Virus record (IMG/VR): IMGVR_UViG_3300037961_004895
Span: 1-23,232 of that record
Reading direction: 5' to 3' (one strand)
Length of the DNA stretch: 23,232 nt
Origin: a virus
Part shown: positions 1 to 4,988 of the stretch, one piece after another
Position numbering within the stretch: position 1 is the stretch's first letter
Layout of the letters: each line of letters begins with the position of its first letter
Made by a program: the position numbers and the translations under genes
The notes under the pieces: model-generated
Databases searched by the model: none
Seen by the model: the letters and a program-made list of their open reading frames with translations, nothing else
Told to the model about the DNA's origin: nothing

Positions 1-610
1 TGCCACTTTCCATTAAGTCTTTTATCATTTGACCTTTTGTTTTGGTTAGTGTCTTGAATATAGCTTCGGCTTTATCTTTATTATAAACACCTTTAGCACT
101 AAATATCTGTCTCATATTATTCTTCATATAATCTGAAGCCAAGTTATAATTCTTAACTGGTGCTGATTCTTTCTTAAAATCTTCTGCCTCTACATCAGAA
201 TATAATCCATATTCATATAAGTCTAGTAGCTTTAATGTAAGGCGATCTTTCCATCTTTTCTCTGCCATATTAAAGAAGTAACCACCCTTACCTTTTACAT
301 TGTCACGTGTAGCGTCAGAAGTAGTCCAGACTTCTTTTGTATAGTCCTCGCCACCATCTGCAATTCTTACAACTCTACCCTTACCCATTATGGCAACCCC
401 AAAAAAATCTGTGTTATTATAAAGTATCTCTACTCTAGGCTCAAAGAACTCAACTCCTTCATGGTTTGCAATTCTGCTTACTGCATCATGCTTCAATATG
501 AAATTGATTCCTACACACCAAATGTCTTTGGTTTTGTCATTTTGGTCTTTAGGTAAACTCAACCTATATTTTTCTGCTATCTTTTTTATTTGTTCTGGTA
601 TTTTAAACAT
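1..610 (-). CDS. Conserved phage protein, C-terminus beyond window (possible recombination-associated)
   Basis: An open frame of 203 codons runs off the left edge. It starts at the ATG at 610 behind AAAGGAGAG, spaced 6 bases. The visible protein begins MFKIPEQIKKIAEKY. It has a W-C-V-G-I-N-F-I-L-K-H-D segment, then a loop holding MGKGRVVRIADGG, then NMAEKRWKDRLTLKL and GLYSDVEAEDF. From memory this order (IAxHEG, AMAEKRAxDRxILKL, YSEEEADDF) recurs in a phage family often encoded among recombination or single-strand-annealing genes, but that association is a recollection and no catalytic residues can be named. It is the last gene visible in operon A and the only one of ordinary size there. The 385 bases before it hold the structured RNA. 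Confidence 0.8.
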   Translation of the reverse strand, partial: MFKIPEQIKKIAEKYRLSLPKDQNDKTKDIWCVGINFILKHDAVSRIANHEGVEFFEPRVEILYNNTDFFGVAIMGKGRVVRIADGGEDYTKEVWTTSDATRDNVKGKGGYFFNMAEKRWKDRLTLKLLDLYEYGLYSDVEAEDFKKESAPVKNYNLASDYMKNNMRQIFSAKGVYNKDKAEAIFKTLTKTKGQMIKDLMESG

Positions 611-686
611 CTTAACTCTCCTTTGTTATAATTCATAGATTGAATATAAATCAATATAAGTTCATAAACAAGCAAAATAAAAATGC

Positions 687-716
687 TTGACAAATTTATA
701 ATTATAATGATATATT
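687..716 (+). promoter_or_regulatory. Consensus-like promoter for the structured RNA
   Basis: TTGACA at 687-692 is a perfect -35 hexamer. An 18-base spacer separates it from TATATT at 711-716. Transcription would begin near 723, exactly where the first paired base of the RNA structure lies. A second TATAAT at 717-722 is too far from this -35 (24 bases). The direction opposes the flanking genes, so this promoter would not serve them. The call rests on hexamer match and spacing only. Confidence 0.5.
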
Positions 717-722
717 TATAAT

Positions 723-988
723 CCGTTATCGGTTTGGTTTGATACTTTTGGCGATAATGGTTTAAAGTGGTTACCAAAAGGGGTTGTTTCTCAAAGCCAC
801 ATACGATCCGAAAGATTTTGAGTAGAGAATATATCATTAACGATGAATAAATCAAATCTCGCAAATTATAGGTTAATTTATAATTTGTATGCACGAAAGC
901 GACTCGGAAGGTTGTAATTTCTAAAGGCATAGGGAACCTACTCCTAGAGACAGGGGTAGGGACTCCTCTATGCTTTAGCTCTCTAAAG
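723..988 (+). ncRNA. Candidate structured non-coding RNA with H-type pseudoknot
   Basis: This stretch is visibly richer in G and C than the AT-rich DNA around it and lies between two minus-strand genes. Reading the plus strand, 723-731 pairs with 752-760 (9 bp, one G-U), and 745-751 pairs with 774-780 (7 bp). The second stem starts inside the first loop, so the two make an H-type pseudoknot with abutting stems. Further hairpins are 790-796/816-822 (7 bp), 834-837/843-846, 861-870/879-888 (10 bp), and a long one at 921-978. In the last, CTAAAG-CATAG pairs with CTATGCTTTAG around one bulge, and CCTACTCC pairs with GGGGTAGG. Several pairs are G-U on this strand and would be A-C mismatches on the other, which favours plus. 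The 3' end is not marked by a U-run and could lie anywhere from 978 to about 1003. I do not recognise an Rfam class; tmRNA, RNase P and 6S hallmarks are absent. Confidence 0.5.
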
Positions 989-994
989 GTTGTA

Positions 995-1150
995 TTATTC
1001 AACGATTCTAACATATACAGGATTATAAGGACTAGAACCTAAACTACTATTAACTTCAAAACCTTCATTGTTAGAACTCATGCTTAAATCACAACTATTT
1101 AAACATATCGCCAAAATATAACCTAAAATTATAAACTTAATTTTGCTCAT
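995..1150 (-). CDS. Small putative lipoprotein
   Basis: A 51-residue protein starting at the ATG at 1150, with GAGGAGAAGAAAA as ribosome site. An upstream start at 1207 is possible, but it lies inside the preceding gene in another frame. Residues 1-18 are a basic N-terminus and hydrophobic stretch (KIKFIILGYILAICL) followed by L-N-S-C, which fits a lipobox with the cysteine at position 19. The mature part is short and rich in serine and asparagine, ending SPYNPVYVRIVE. It overlaps the preceding gene by 14 bases. A lipid-anchored surface peptide would suit superinfection exclusion or a lysis accessory role, but that is inference. Confidence 0.7.
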   Translation of the reverse strand: MSKIKFIILGYILAICLNSCDLSMSSNNEGFEVNSSLGSSPYNPVYVRIVE

Positions 1151-1265
1151 TTTTCTTCTCCTCTTTTTTGAATTTACTTGGCTTTTTGCACCAGCCACAT
1201 ATACCAAAACCTTTTTTATCTACGTCATATAACGGATCTTGCCCACAACATTCGCTCGCATACAT
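1137..1265 (-). CDS. 42-residue cysteine-rich mini protein
   Basis: The ATG at 1265 is preceded by AAGGACTATTAAA, with the ribosome site inside the end of the upstream gene. The protein reads MYASECCGQDPLYDV then GFGICGWCKKPSKF with a lysine-rich tail. The Cys-Cys pair and the CGWC pair, about 16 residues apart, could hold one zinc ion. Size and layout suit a small zinc-binding, protein- or nucleic-acid-contacting peptide, but no family is recognised. It overlaps the lipoprotein gene by 14 bases, which suggests coupled translation. Confidence 0.65.
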   Translation of the reverse strand: MYASECCGQDPLYDVDKKGFGICGWCKKPSKFKKEEKKNEQN

Positions 1266-1266
1266 T

Positions 1267-1437
1267 TTAATAGTCCTTATTTATAAAGTCAAGAAATGTA
1301 ATTTTGCCTTGCTTTGTGTCCATATCTCTAAACTCTTCAATAACATTATAAATCATATCAACGTCGTGTAGGCTAAAATTTTCTTCTAACCACTCAACAA
1401 AATGCCTATCTCTATCTACCTTTACTAAATCTTTCAT
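1267..1437 (-). CDS. Hypothetical 56-residue acidic protein
   Basis: Begins at the ATG at 1437 behind GGAGGACTATTAAA. The sequence starts MKDLVKVDRDRHFVEWLEENF and ends DFINKDY. It is charged and predicted mostly helical, with no membrane segment. Its last codons (AAG GAC TAT) also form the ribosome site of the next gene, one base downstream. Function unknown. Placement and translation signals identical in style to its neighbours support it being real. Confidence 0.7.
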   Translation of the reverse strand: MKDLVKVDRDRHFVEWLEENFSLHDVDMIYNVIEEFRDMDTKQGKITFLDFINKDY

Positions 1438-1438
1438 T

Positions 1439-1585
1439 TTAATAGTCCTCCAGGTCTGCTTTTTGCAGATGTTGTTTTATATCTCTGTTTATATCTCTAT
1501 TGAATTTATAAATCTTGGTTAGTATTGATTTATAAAAACTATGATCTCTTAACAACTCTTCTATATTAATCGGTTTTCTTTTCAT
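1439..1585 (-). CDS. Hypothetical 48-residue basic protein
   Basis: ATG at 1585 behind GGGAGGAAAA, an excellent ribosome site. The protein starts MKRKPINIEELLRDHSFYKS and ends KADLEDY, probably a single helical unit with lysine, arginine and isoleucine prominent. Its start overlaps the stop of the upstream gene as ATGA, and its final GAGGACTATTAA carries the ribosome site of the following gene. No family recognised. Confidence 0.7.
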   Translation of the reverse strand: MKRKPINIEELLRDHSFYKSILTKIYKFNRDINRDIKQHLQKADLEDY

Positions 1586-1689
1586 TTTTCCTCCCTTATG
1601 TATTTTTTACAAGCATTTATAATGTAAAGCATCATTATAATTTTAAATATTGATTCTGAAATATAAAGCCAATCAAATATATTTTCCAT
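1582..1689 (-). CDS. 35-residue hydrophobic peptide, possible membrane protein
   Basis: ATG at 1689 with GGAGGG upstream at a spacing of about 10 bases. The sequence is MENIFDWLYISESIFK, then IIMMLYIINAC, then a basic end KKYIREEK. The hydrophobic middle of roughly 20 residues with positive charges after it suits a single inner-membrane segment with a cytoplasmic C-terminus. It shares an ATGA overlap with the following gene and one base with the preceding stop. Such peptides in phage early regions often affect host envelope or defence proteins, which is inference only. Confidence 0.6.
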   Translation of the reverse strand: MENIFDWLYISESIFKIIMMLYIINACKKYIREEK

Positions 1690-1850
1690 TACCTCAAGCC
1701 CTCCTTTTTTAGAAATTCTTTAGTTATTTCTGTGAATTTGTCTTTTATGTGTTGTTTAGCTACTGCCTTTTTTAAGCCCATTTTATAAGCCCATCTATCA
1801 AATAAACGATCATCTATTTGATACCTCTCTGTATAACGTATATTAACCAT
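1689..1850 (-). CDS. Hypothetical 53-residue basic protein
   Basis: I place the start at the ATG at 1850 (MVNIRYTERYQIDDRL) because AAGGACTATCAA precedes it. An ATG at 1874 in the same frame would add eight residues but has no ribosome site of its own and lies further inside the upstream gene. The protein is helical and basic, with RWAYKMGLKKAVAKQHIKDKF in its centre and a KKEGLR end that supplies the next ribosome site. No family recognised. Confidence 0.65.
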   Translation of the reverse strand: MVNIRYTERYQIDDRLFDRWAYKMGLKKAVAKQHIKDKFTEITKEFLKKEGLR

Positions 1851-2004
1851 TTGATAGTCCTTTTTTATAAACATGATTTGAAATTTTATGCTTAATTATA
1901 AAGTCAAAATCATTTATATTCGGCAAGTCATCCCAGTCATATCCTAAATCTAACTCGTAAGATTGCTCTAAAAAATCGTGTATATGTCCTTTTATTTTAC
2001 TCAT
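1843..2004 (-). CDS. Hypothetical 53-residue acidic protein
   Basis: ATG at 2004 inside the end of the upstream gene, whose GAGGAGTTATAAA forms the ribosome site. The sequence opens MSKIKGHIHDFLEQSYE, followed by LDLGYDWDDLPNINDFDF. It is clearly acidic in the middle and ends VYKKGLSNG. The last 8 bases overlap the next gene. The acidic WDDLP patch is reminiscent of DNA-mimic-like or partner-binding peptides, but this is not enough for a call. Confidence 0.65.
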   Translation of the reverse strand: MSKIKGHIHDFLEQSYELDLGYDWDDLPNINDFDFIIKHKISNHVYKKGLSNG

Positions 2005-2005
2005 T

Positions 2006-2227
2006 TTATAACTCCTCTCTGTATTTTAAGTATTCTTGAAACTCATTATTGTATTTATAACTCTCAAACATAGCCTGTATTATAATGCTCATAATCTGCC
2101 GATCATCATACTCACCTTCTTCTATAAGTTTATCTCTTAACCAATATATAAAGAACTGAAATGTATCTGTATCAATATAATTTATAATGTGGCTTGGTTC
2201 GGCTGGATAGTTTAAAATTTTAGCCAT
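2006..2227 (-). CDS. Hypothetical 73-residue protein
   Basis: ATG at 2227 with AGGAGATTATAATA upstream. The protein begins MAKILNYPAEPSHIINYIDT and continues with FQFFIYWLRDKLIEEGEYDDRQIMSIII, ending EYLKYREEL. It is predicted all-helical with mixed charge and no clear membrane span. It lies one base ahead of the next gene's start and carries that gene's ribosome site in its final codons. Function unknown. Confidence 0.7.
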   Translation of the reverse strand: MAKILNYPAEPSHIINYIDTDTFQFFIYWLRDKLIEEGEYDDRQIMSIIIQAMFESYKYNNEFQEYLKYREEL

Positions 2228-2256
2228 TATTATAATCTCCTATTTATTTATAATTG

Positions 2257-2508
2257 TTATCTTTTATAAAGTTTTTTATAATCTACTTCTGAAATAAAAG
2301 ATTTAGATAAATCATTATCTATAATGTTTTTAAAATTATCAAAGCTACATTTTTTTATATTTTTTTCATTTATCTTATAACAAGCAGTTAAAACAAATTT
2401 TAAAAAACAAGCATCTTTTTTAACACCTACTTTGCCTGTATAAAAACATCTATTATTTTTTATAATATATTTTCTAGCATCATTCTTACTGTCAATATAA
2501 TATTCCAT
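2257..2508 (-). CDS. Hypothetical 83-residue protein, first gene of operon A
   Basis: ATG at 2508 with AAGGGAGTTAAGAGT upstream, a good ribosome site. The protein starts MEYYIDSKNDARKYIIKNNR and is rich in lysine and asparagine, with four cysteines: C21 in RCFYTG, C34 in DACF, C43 in TACY and C54 in KCSF. It is the first gene after the non-coding repeat block and so is the probable promoter-proximal gene of operon A. No family recognised. Confidence 0.65.
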   Translation of the reverse strand: MEYYIDSKNDARKYIIKNNRCFYTGKVGVKKDACFLKFVLTACYKINEKNIKKCSFDNFKNIIDNDLSKSFISEVDYKKLYKR

Positions 2509-2526
2509 ACTCTTAACTCCCTTTTT

Positions 2527-2728
2527 TATTTATAATTATAATCCCTAATTACTTGATAATAATTTATAATGAATATATTTAAGGTCAAAACAAAAAATAA
2601 AATAAATTTATAATTATAAAGAGAATTTATAATCTAAAATGTTGATCAAAATTATAATCTAAATTTATAAACCAAAATTATAATCTAAATTTATAATTCC
2701 AGGCAACCGAAATAATCACCGAATTTAT
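2527..2728. repeat. TTATAA repeat block, probable control region or origin
   Basis: This stretch has 11 copies of the palindrome TTATAA in about 200 bases. A 23-base unit starting AAAATTATAATCTAAATT occurs at 2648-2670 and again at 2674-2696, a tandem repeat of period 26. The surrounding gap, 2509-2929, holds no plausible gene on either strand. On the minus strand TTGCCT, 18 bases, TATAAT gives a reasonable promoter for operon A ending near 2679. Repeats plus very high AT also suit a replication origin or an operator array. The sequence alone does not decide. Confidence 0.6.
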
Positions 2729-2885
2729 AATTTTTATTATATGTTTTTTTATATTCATTATACTTATATATATAGATTTAAATCTAGCCTTTAATATTTA
2801 AGATTAAATAAAAGCCTTATTAAATCAATTTAAAATACGCCTTTTAAAGCCTTTAAAATTTTAAGTGATGGTAAATATTAGATAT

Positions 2886-2915
2886 AAAAAAAGCCCGTAA
2901 AAACGAGCTCTTTTT
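2886..2915 (-). terminator. Intrinsic terminator of operon B
   Basis: Read on the minus strand, AGCTCGT pairs with ACGGGCT (one G-U) around a short T-rich loop and is followed by seven Ts. It sits 15-20 bases after the stop of the last operon B gene. In the opposite direction the hairpin has a mismatch but is also followed by Ts, so weak two-way action is possible. Confidence 0.75.
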
Positions 2916-2929
2916 ATTCCTTTTTTATT

Positions 2930-3067
2930 TTACTTAAATAAGTGCAGTAAATCTTTTATTATATTTTTATTTTCTTGACTATTGCACTTTTTTATATTTT
3001 CGTGATAAAACTCTTCTAATGAATATTTTATCAATCTTCTCTCTTTTTCATTTATTTTATAGTTCAT
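2930..3067 (-). CDS. Hypothetical 45-residue protein, last gene of operon B
   Basis: ATG at 3067 behind AAGGAGCTTGAGGTT; the ribosome site lies in the end of the upstream gene. The protein reads MNYKINEKERRLIKYSLEEF and ends IIKDLLHLFK. It is short, charged and helical with one cysteine. The terminator follows directly. No family recognised. Confidence 0.65.
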   Translation of the reverse strand: MNYKINEKERRLIKYSLEEFYHENIKKCNSQENKNIIKDLLHLFK

Positions 3068-3071
3068 AACC

Positions 3072-3224
3072 TCAAGCTCCTTTTTTAGCATTATCTATTA
3101 TATTTAAAAATTGTTTAGCTTTTTTATCTCCATTATTAACAGCTAATAATAAAACTGTTAATTTATTTTGAAAGCTTATTTTTTTGTTATTGTTCCAAAA
3201 ATCAAACCAATCATTATTTTCCAT
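3072..3224 (-). CDS. Hypothetical 50-residue protein
   Basis: ATG at 3224 preceded by AAAGGGGGTTAAA. It starts with an aromatic, acidic patch MENNDWFDFWNNNKK and continues LTVLLLAVNNGDKKAKQFLN, ending KKGA. The hydrophobic LTVLLLAV run is too short for a confident membrane span. The end of the gene supplies the ribosome site for the next one. Function unknown. Confidence 0.65.
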   Translation of the reverse strand: MENNDWFDFWNNNKKISFQNKLTVLLLAVNNGDKKAKQFLNIIDNAKKGA

Positions 3225-3236
3225 TTTAACCCCCTT

Positions 3237-3479
3237 TTAAATTAATCTTTTAAATATATCTATACAAAGCAGCAAGCAAAGCCACAAGAGGCTGATCGTT
3301 ACGAATTTACTTGCATGCTTGCTAGACTCTATTTTTTCAAAGCTATCTAACAGCCTATTAAAAAAGCCTTTTATTTTATAATATAGCCTTTTAAATAAGT
3401 ATTTTATTTTATTTTCATCCATAATTAATAAATTATGTTTATCAGTTTTTATAAAATATTCTAATTGCTTTTTATTCAT
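3237..3479 (-). CDS. 80-residue protein with C-terminal membrane anchor
   Basis: ATG at 3479 with GGGAGTTAAT upstream. The N-terminal 55 residues are basic and helical (KIKYLFKRLYYKIKGFFNRLL). The end, SKFVTISLLWLCLLLCIDIF, is a hydrophobic stretch of about 18 residues followed by KRLI. This tail-anchor layout suits an inner-membrane phage protein. A second ATG at residue 20 is possible but has a poorer ribosome site. No family recognised. Confidence 0.65.
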   Translation of the reverse strand: MNKKQLEYFIKTDKHNLLIMDENKIKYLFKRLYYKIKGFFNRLLDSFEKIESSKHASKFVTISLLWLCLLLCIDIFKRLI

Positions 3480-3480
3480 A

Positions 3481-3786
3481 TTAACTCCCTTTTATGCTTG
3501 TTTTAAAATCATAAGTATTAAAAATATATTCATGCGACTTTTCATCATAAGAAAATGAATTAACTTTAATACCTTTTTTAATTAGTTCTGATAGTGCTAT
3601 TTCTTTTACGCCGTTTAAAGAATAATCATAACTAATAATAATGCTATCTAAATGCCTACAATCAGTTATTTTAACTCTTGATCCTCTATAATTAGTAGGT
3701 GCTAAATATTTAGCTTTTAAAGTTCTATTATGCCTTAATTTAATATCTTTTTTCTTACCGTTTTTTTCTATTGTCATTTTGTACAT
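3481..3786 (-). CDS. Conserved small phage protein (KYLAPTNYRGSRVK motif)
   Basis: ATG at 3786 behind GGGAGGGTTAATAAA. The 101-residue protein contains KYLAPTNYRGSRVKITDC near residue 26, then a beta-rich middle (SIIISYDYSLNGV) and a C-terminal part ending HEYIFNTYDF. I recall the K-Y-L-x-P-T-N-x-R-G-S-R pattern followed by a YDY segment from small uncharacterised proteins in many phages, so this is a widespread family without known function. It is one of few genes in the left half with recognisable relatives. It is transcribed with the small genes of operon B. Confidence 0.75.
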   Translation of the reverse strand: MYKMTIEKNGKKKDIKLRHNRTLKAKYLAPTNYRGSRVKITDCRHLDSIIISYDYSLNGVKEIALSELIKKGIKVNSFSYDEKSHEYIFNTYDFKTSIKGS

Positions 3787-3790
3787 TTTA

Positions 3791-3964
3791 TTAACCCTCC
3801 CTTTTATTTACAAATTCAGCCATTTTCAAAACTTCTTCCTTGCTTAAATTAATTAGTTGTTTTGGAACGCCATCAACCAAAAAGTCTAAACAATATCCTG
3901 TATTATATTTACTTTTATCAAATTCTAACCTGTATTTATTATTTTTACTTTTATATATTAACAT
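3791..3964 (-). CDS. Hypothetical 57-residue protein
   Basis: ATG at 3964 preceded by AAAGGAGTAAATAAA. It reads MLIYKSKNNKYRLEFDKSKY, then GYCLDFLVDGVPKQLINLSK, ending EFVNKREG. The alternating pattern of the first half suggests a small beta sheet followed by a helix. It is followed four bases later by the KYLAPTN-family gene, for which its last codons provide the ribosome site. Function unknown. Confidence 0.65.
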   Translation of the reverse strand: MLIYKSKNNKYRLEFDKSKYNTGYCLDFLVDGVPKQLINLSKEEVLKMAEFVNKREG

Positions 3965-3965
3965 T

Positions 3966-4145
3966 TTATTTACTCCTTTTATTTAATGCTGATAATATAT
4001 CTAATAGCATATTGTTAGTTAATTTTTTTAATTGTTTTTTATGTTCTTTTTTTGTCTCTAAAGGATTACTTTTTAACATCTTTGCCCATATTTCGTCAAT
4101 TAAATAATCTTTATTTGTATAAGGTTTATATCTTAAGTCTATCAT
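3966..4145 (-). CDS. Hypothetical 59-residue basic protein
   Basis: ATG at 4145 behind GGAAATAAATAAA. The sequence starts MIDLRYKPYTNKDYLIDEIW and contains a lysine-rich helix (TKKEHKKQLKKLTNN). It ends LNKRSK, whose AAAAGGAGTAAA doubles as the next ribosome site. Only one base separates it from the following start. No family recognised. Confidence 0.65.
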   Translation of the reverse strand: MIDLRYKPYTNKDYLIDEIWAKMLKSNPLETKKEHKKQLKKLTNNMLLDILSALNKRSK

Positions 4146-4146
4146 T

Positions 4147-4335
4147 TTATTTATTTCCTTTTAAAAGTTTCATTAAATCAATACTTTTATAGTTTTTTAA
4201 ATCTTTTTTTCTTGCTTTATTGTAATAACAATTTTGACAGTATAGCTTTTTTTTCTTTGAATCAAATTTGCCATCCGCAACAATTAAATCCCAAGAATTT
4301 TTATTACATTTGAAACATCTTTTAAAATATAGCAT
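4147..4335 (-). CDS. Small zinc-ribbon protein
   Basis: ATG at 4335 preceded by AAGGAATAAATAAT. The 62-residue protein has C7-F-K-C10 and C33-Q-N-C36, two CxxC knuckles 22 residues apart, followed by a basic tail KARKKDLKNYKS. This is the layout of a minimal zinc ribbon or HNH-like knuckle, but no H-N-H residues are present, so a nuclease is unlikely. A nucleic-acid or protein-binding role is plausible. It sits in the middle of operon B with one-base spacing to its neighbour. Confidence 0.7.
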   Translation of the reverse strand: MLYFKRCFKCNKNSWDLIVADGKFDSKKKKLYCQNCYYNKARKKDLKNYKSIDLMKLLKGNK

Positions 4336-4336
4336 A

Positions 4337-4570
4337 TTATTTATTCCTTTTATTTTCCTTTAATTCACTTGCTAAATCACTTAATAACACTTTTAACTGC
4401 TTGTCTGTAAATCTGTAAAGCCTTTTCAATATATCTACTAATACTATACTATATCTTATTTCATATAGTTCATATGTATTATATGTTAAGAGGCTTAATT
4501 CATTATCTGAATAACTTGTAATATCTATTCTATTATATTTATTTTTTTCTATTTTGTTTTTTAAACTCAT
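4337..4570 (-). CDS. Hypothetical 77-residue protein, first gene of operon B
   Basis: ATG at 4570 with AAGGAATTAAATAAA upstream. It opens MSLKNKIEKNKYNRIDITSY and continues with a long amphipathic helix (IVLVDILKRLYRFTDKQLKVLLSDLASELKE). The position next to the divergent control region makes it a natural candidate for an early regulator, but no helix-turn-helix pattern is evident, so I leave it as unknown. Confidence 0.65.
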   Translation of the reverse strand: MSLKNKIEKNKYNRIDITSYSDNELSLLTYNTYELYEIRYSIVLVDILKRLYRFTDKQLKVLLSDLASELKENKRNK

Positions 4571-4796
4571 TTTATTTAATTCCTTGTATTAATTCATTAT
4601 AACAAAGTTAACTTACAAAATAAAATATATATAGTGTTAGCTTTTTTTTTAATATGAATTATTACAGATGTAAAGCCGTATATATATATCATTCTATTAT
4701 ATACCATAAAACAAAATAAAATATCTTTTTATTCAATATTAAAAATATCTAAAAAAAGAGCCTAAAAAGGGTTATTGTCTCGCTTATAATTACCAC
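4571..4796. promoter_or_regulatory. Divergent control region with promoter-like boxes
   Basis: No gene fits in these 226 very AT-rich bases. On the minus strand TATAAT occurs at 4601-4596, 26 bases before the first operon B start, and again at 4701-4696. Recognisable -35 boxes are weak for both. On the plus strand TATAAT at 4785-4790 would place a start site at about 4797. The region therefore most likely drives operon B leftward and the terminase small-subunit operon rightward. Confidence 0.45.
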
Positions 4797-4988
4797 ATGA
4801 ACTACAAACCCCTGCACGTGTTGCACGTTTATGGTTGCACGTTATGCACACACCCCCCTAAAGCGTATGACCGAGGAGAAAGCTGTGCAGACAGCATGAC
4901 TCAAAAAATACAAAATGGAACTACAGATAAAATTTGGATAAGAACTACCAGATGTAGTATATTAGTGCAATGGAAACACAAGATTTAG
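4797..4988 (+). CDS. Doubtful 63-residue open frame ahead of the terminase gene
   Basis: An open frame starts at the ATG at 4797 with no ribosome site. It would only work as a leaderless message from the TATAAT at 4785-4790. The first half (PLHVLHVYGCTLCTHPP) is simply the translation of the TGCAC repeat DNA and does not look like protein. The second half from M34 (MTQKIQNGTTDKIWIRTT) is more protein-like but also lacks a ribosome site. It overlaps the next gene by 19 bases. I list it mainly so that the region is covered. Confidence 0.2.
   Translation: MNYKPLHVLHVYGCTLCTHPPKAYDRGESCADSMTQKIQNGTTDKIWIRTTRCSILVQWKHKI
4813..4850. repeat. TGCAC direct repeats with a DnaA-box-like site
   Basis: TGCAC occurs at 4813, 4822, 4836 and 4845, spaced 9, 14 and 9 bases, so a 17-base pair-unit is repeated with a 23-base period. 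The last copy lies in TTATGCACA (4842-4850), which matches the DnaA box pattern TTATNCACA. The block is much richer in G and C than its surroundings and lies 270 bases ahead of the small terminase gene, where cos or pac sites often sit. Terminase, repressor or DnaA binding are all possible. Confidence 0.45.

Noticed and set aside
586-1014. 142-codon minus-strand open frame across the structured segment
   Set aside because: It has no ribosome site, overlaps genes at both ends, its codons differ from neighbours, and it coincides with many perfect hairpins and a plus-strand promoter. The RNA reading explains the segment better, though the length of the frame is a caution.
3862-4107. 81-codon plus-strand frame rich in Phe/Tyr/Leu in operon B
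   Set aside because: It is antisense to two small genes with good ribosome sites; its hydrophobicity results from reading AT-rich DNA backwards.
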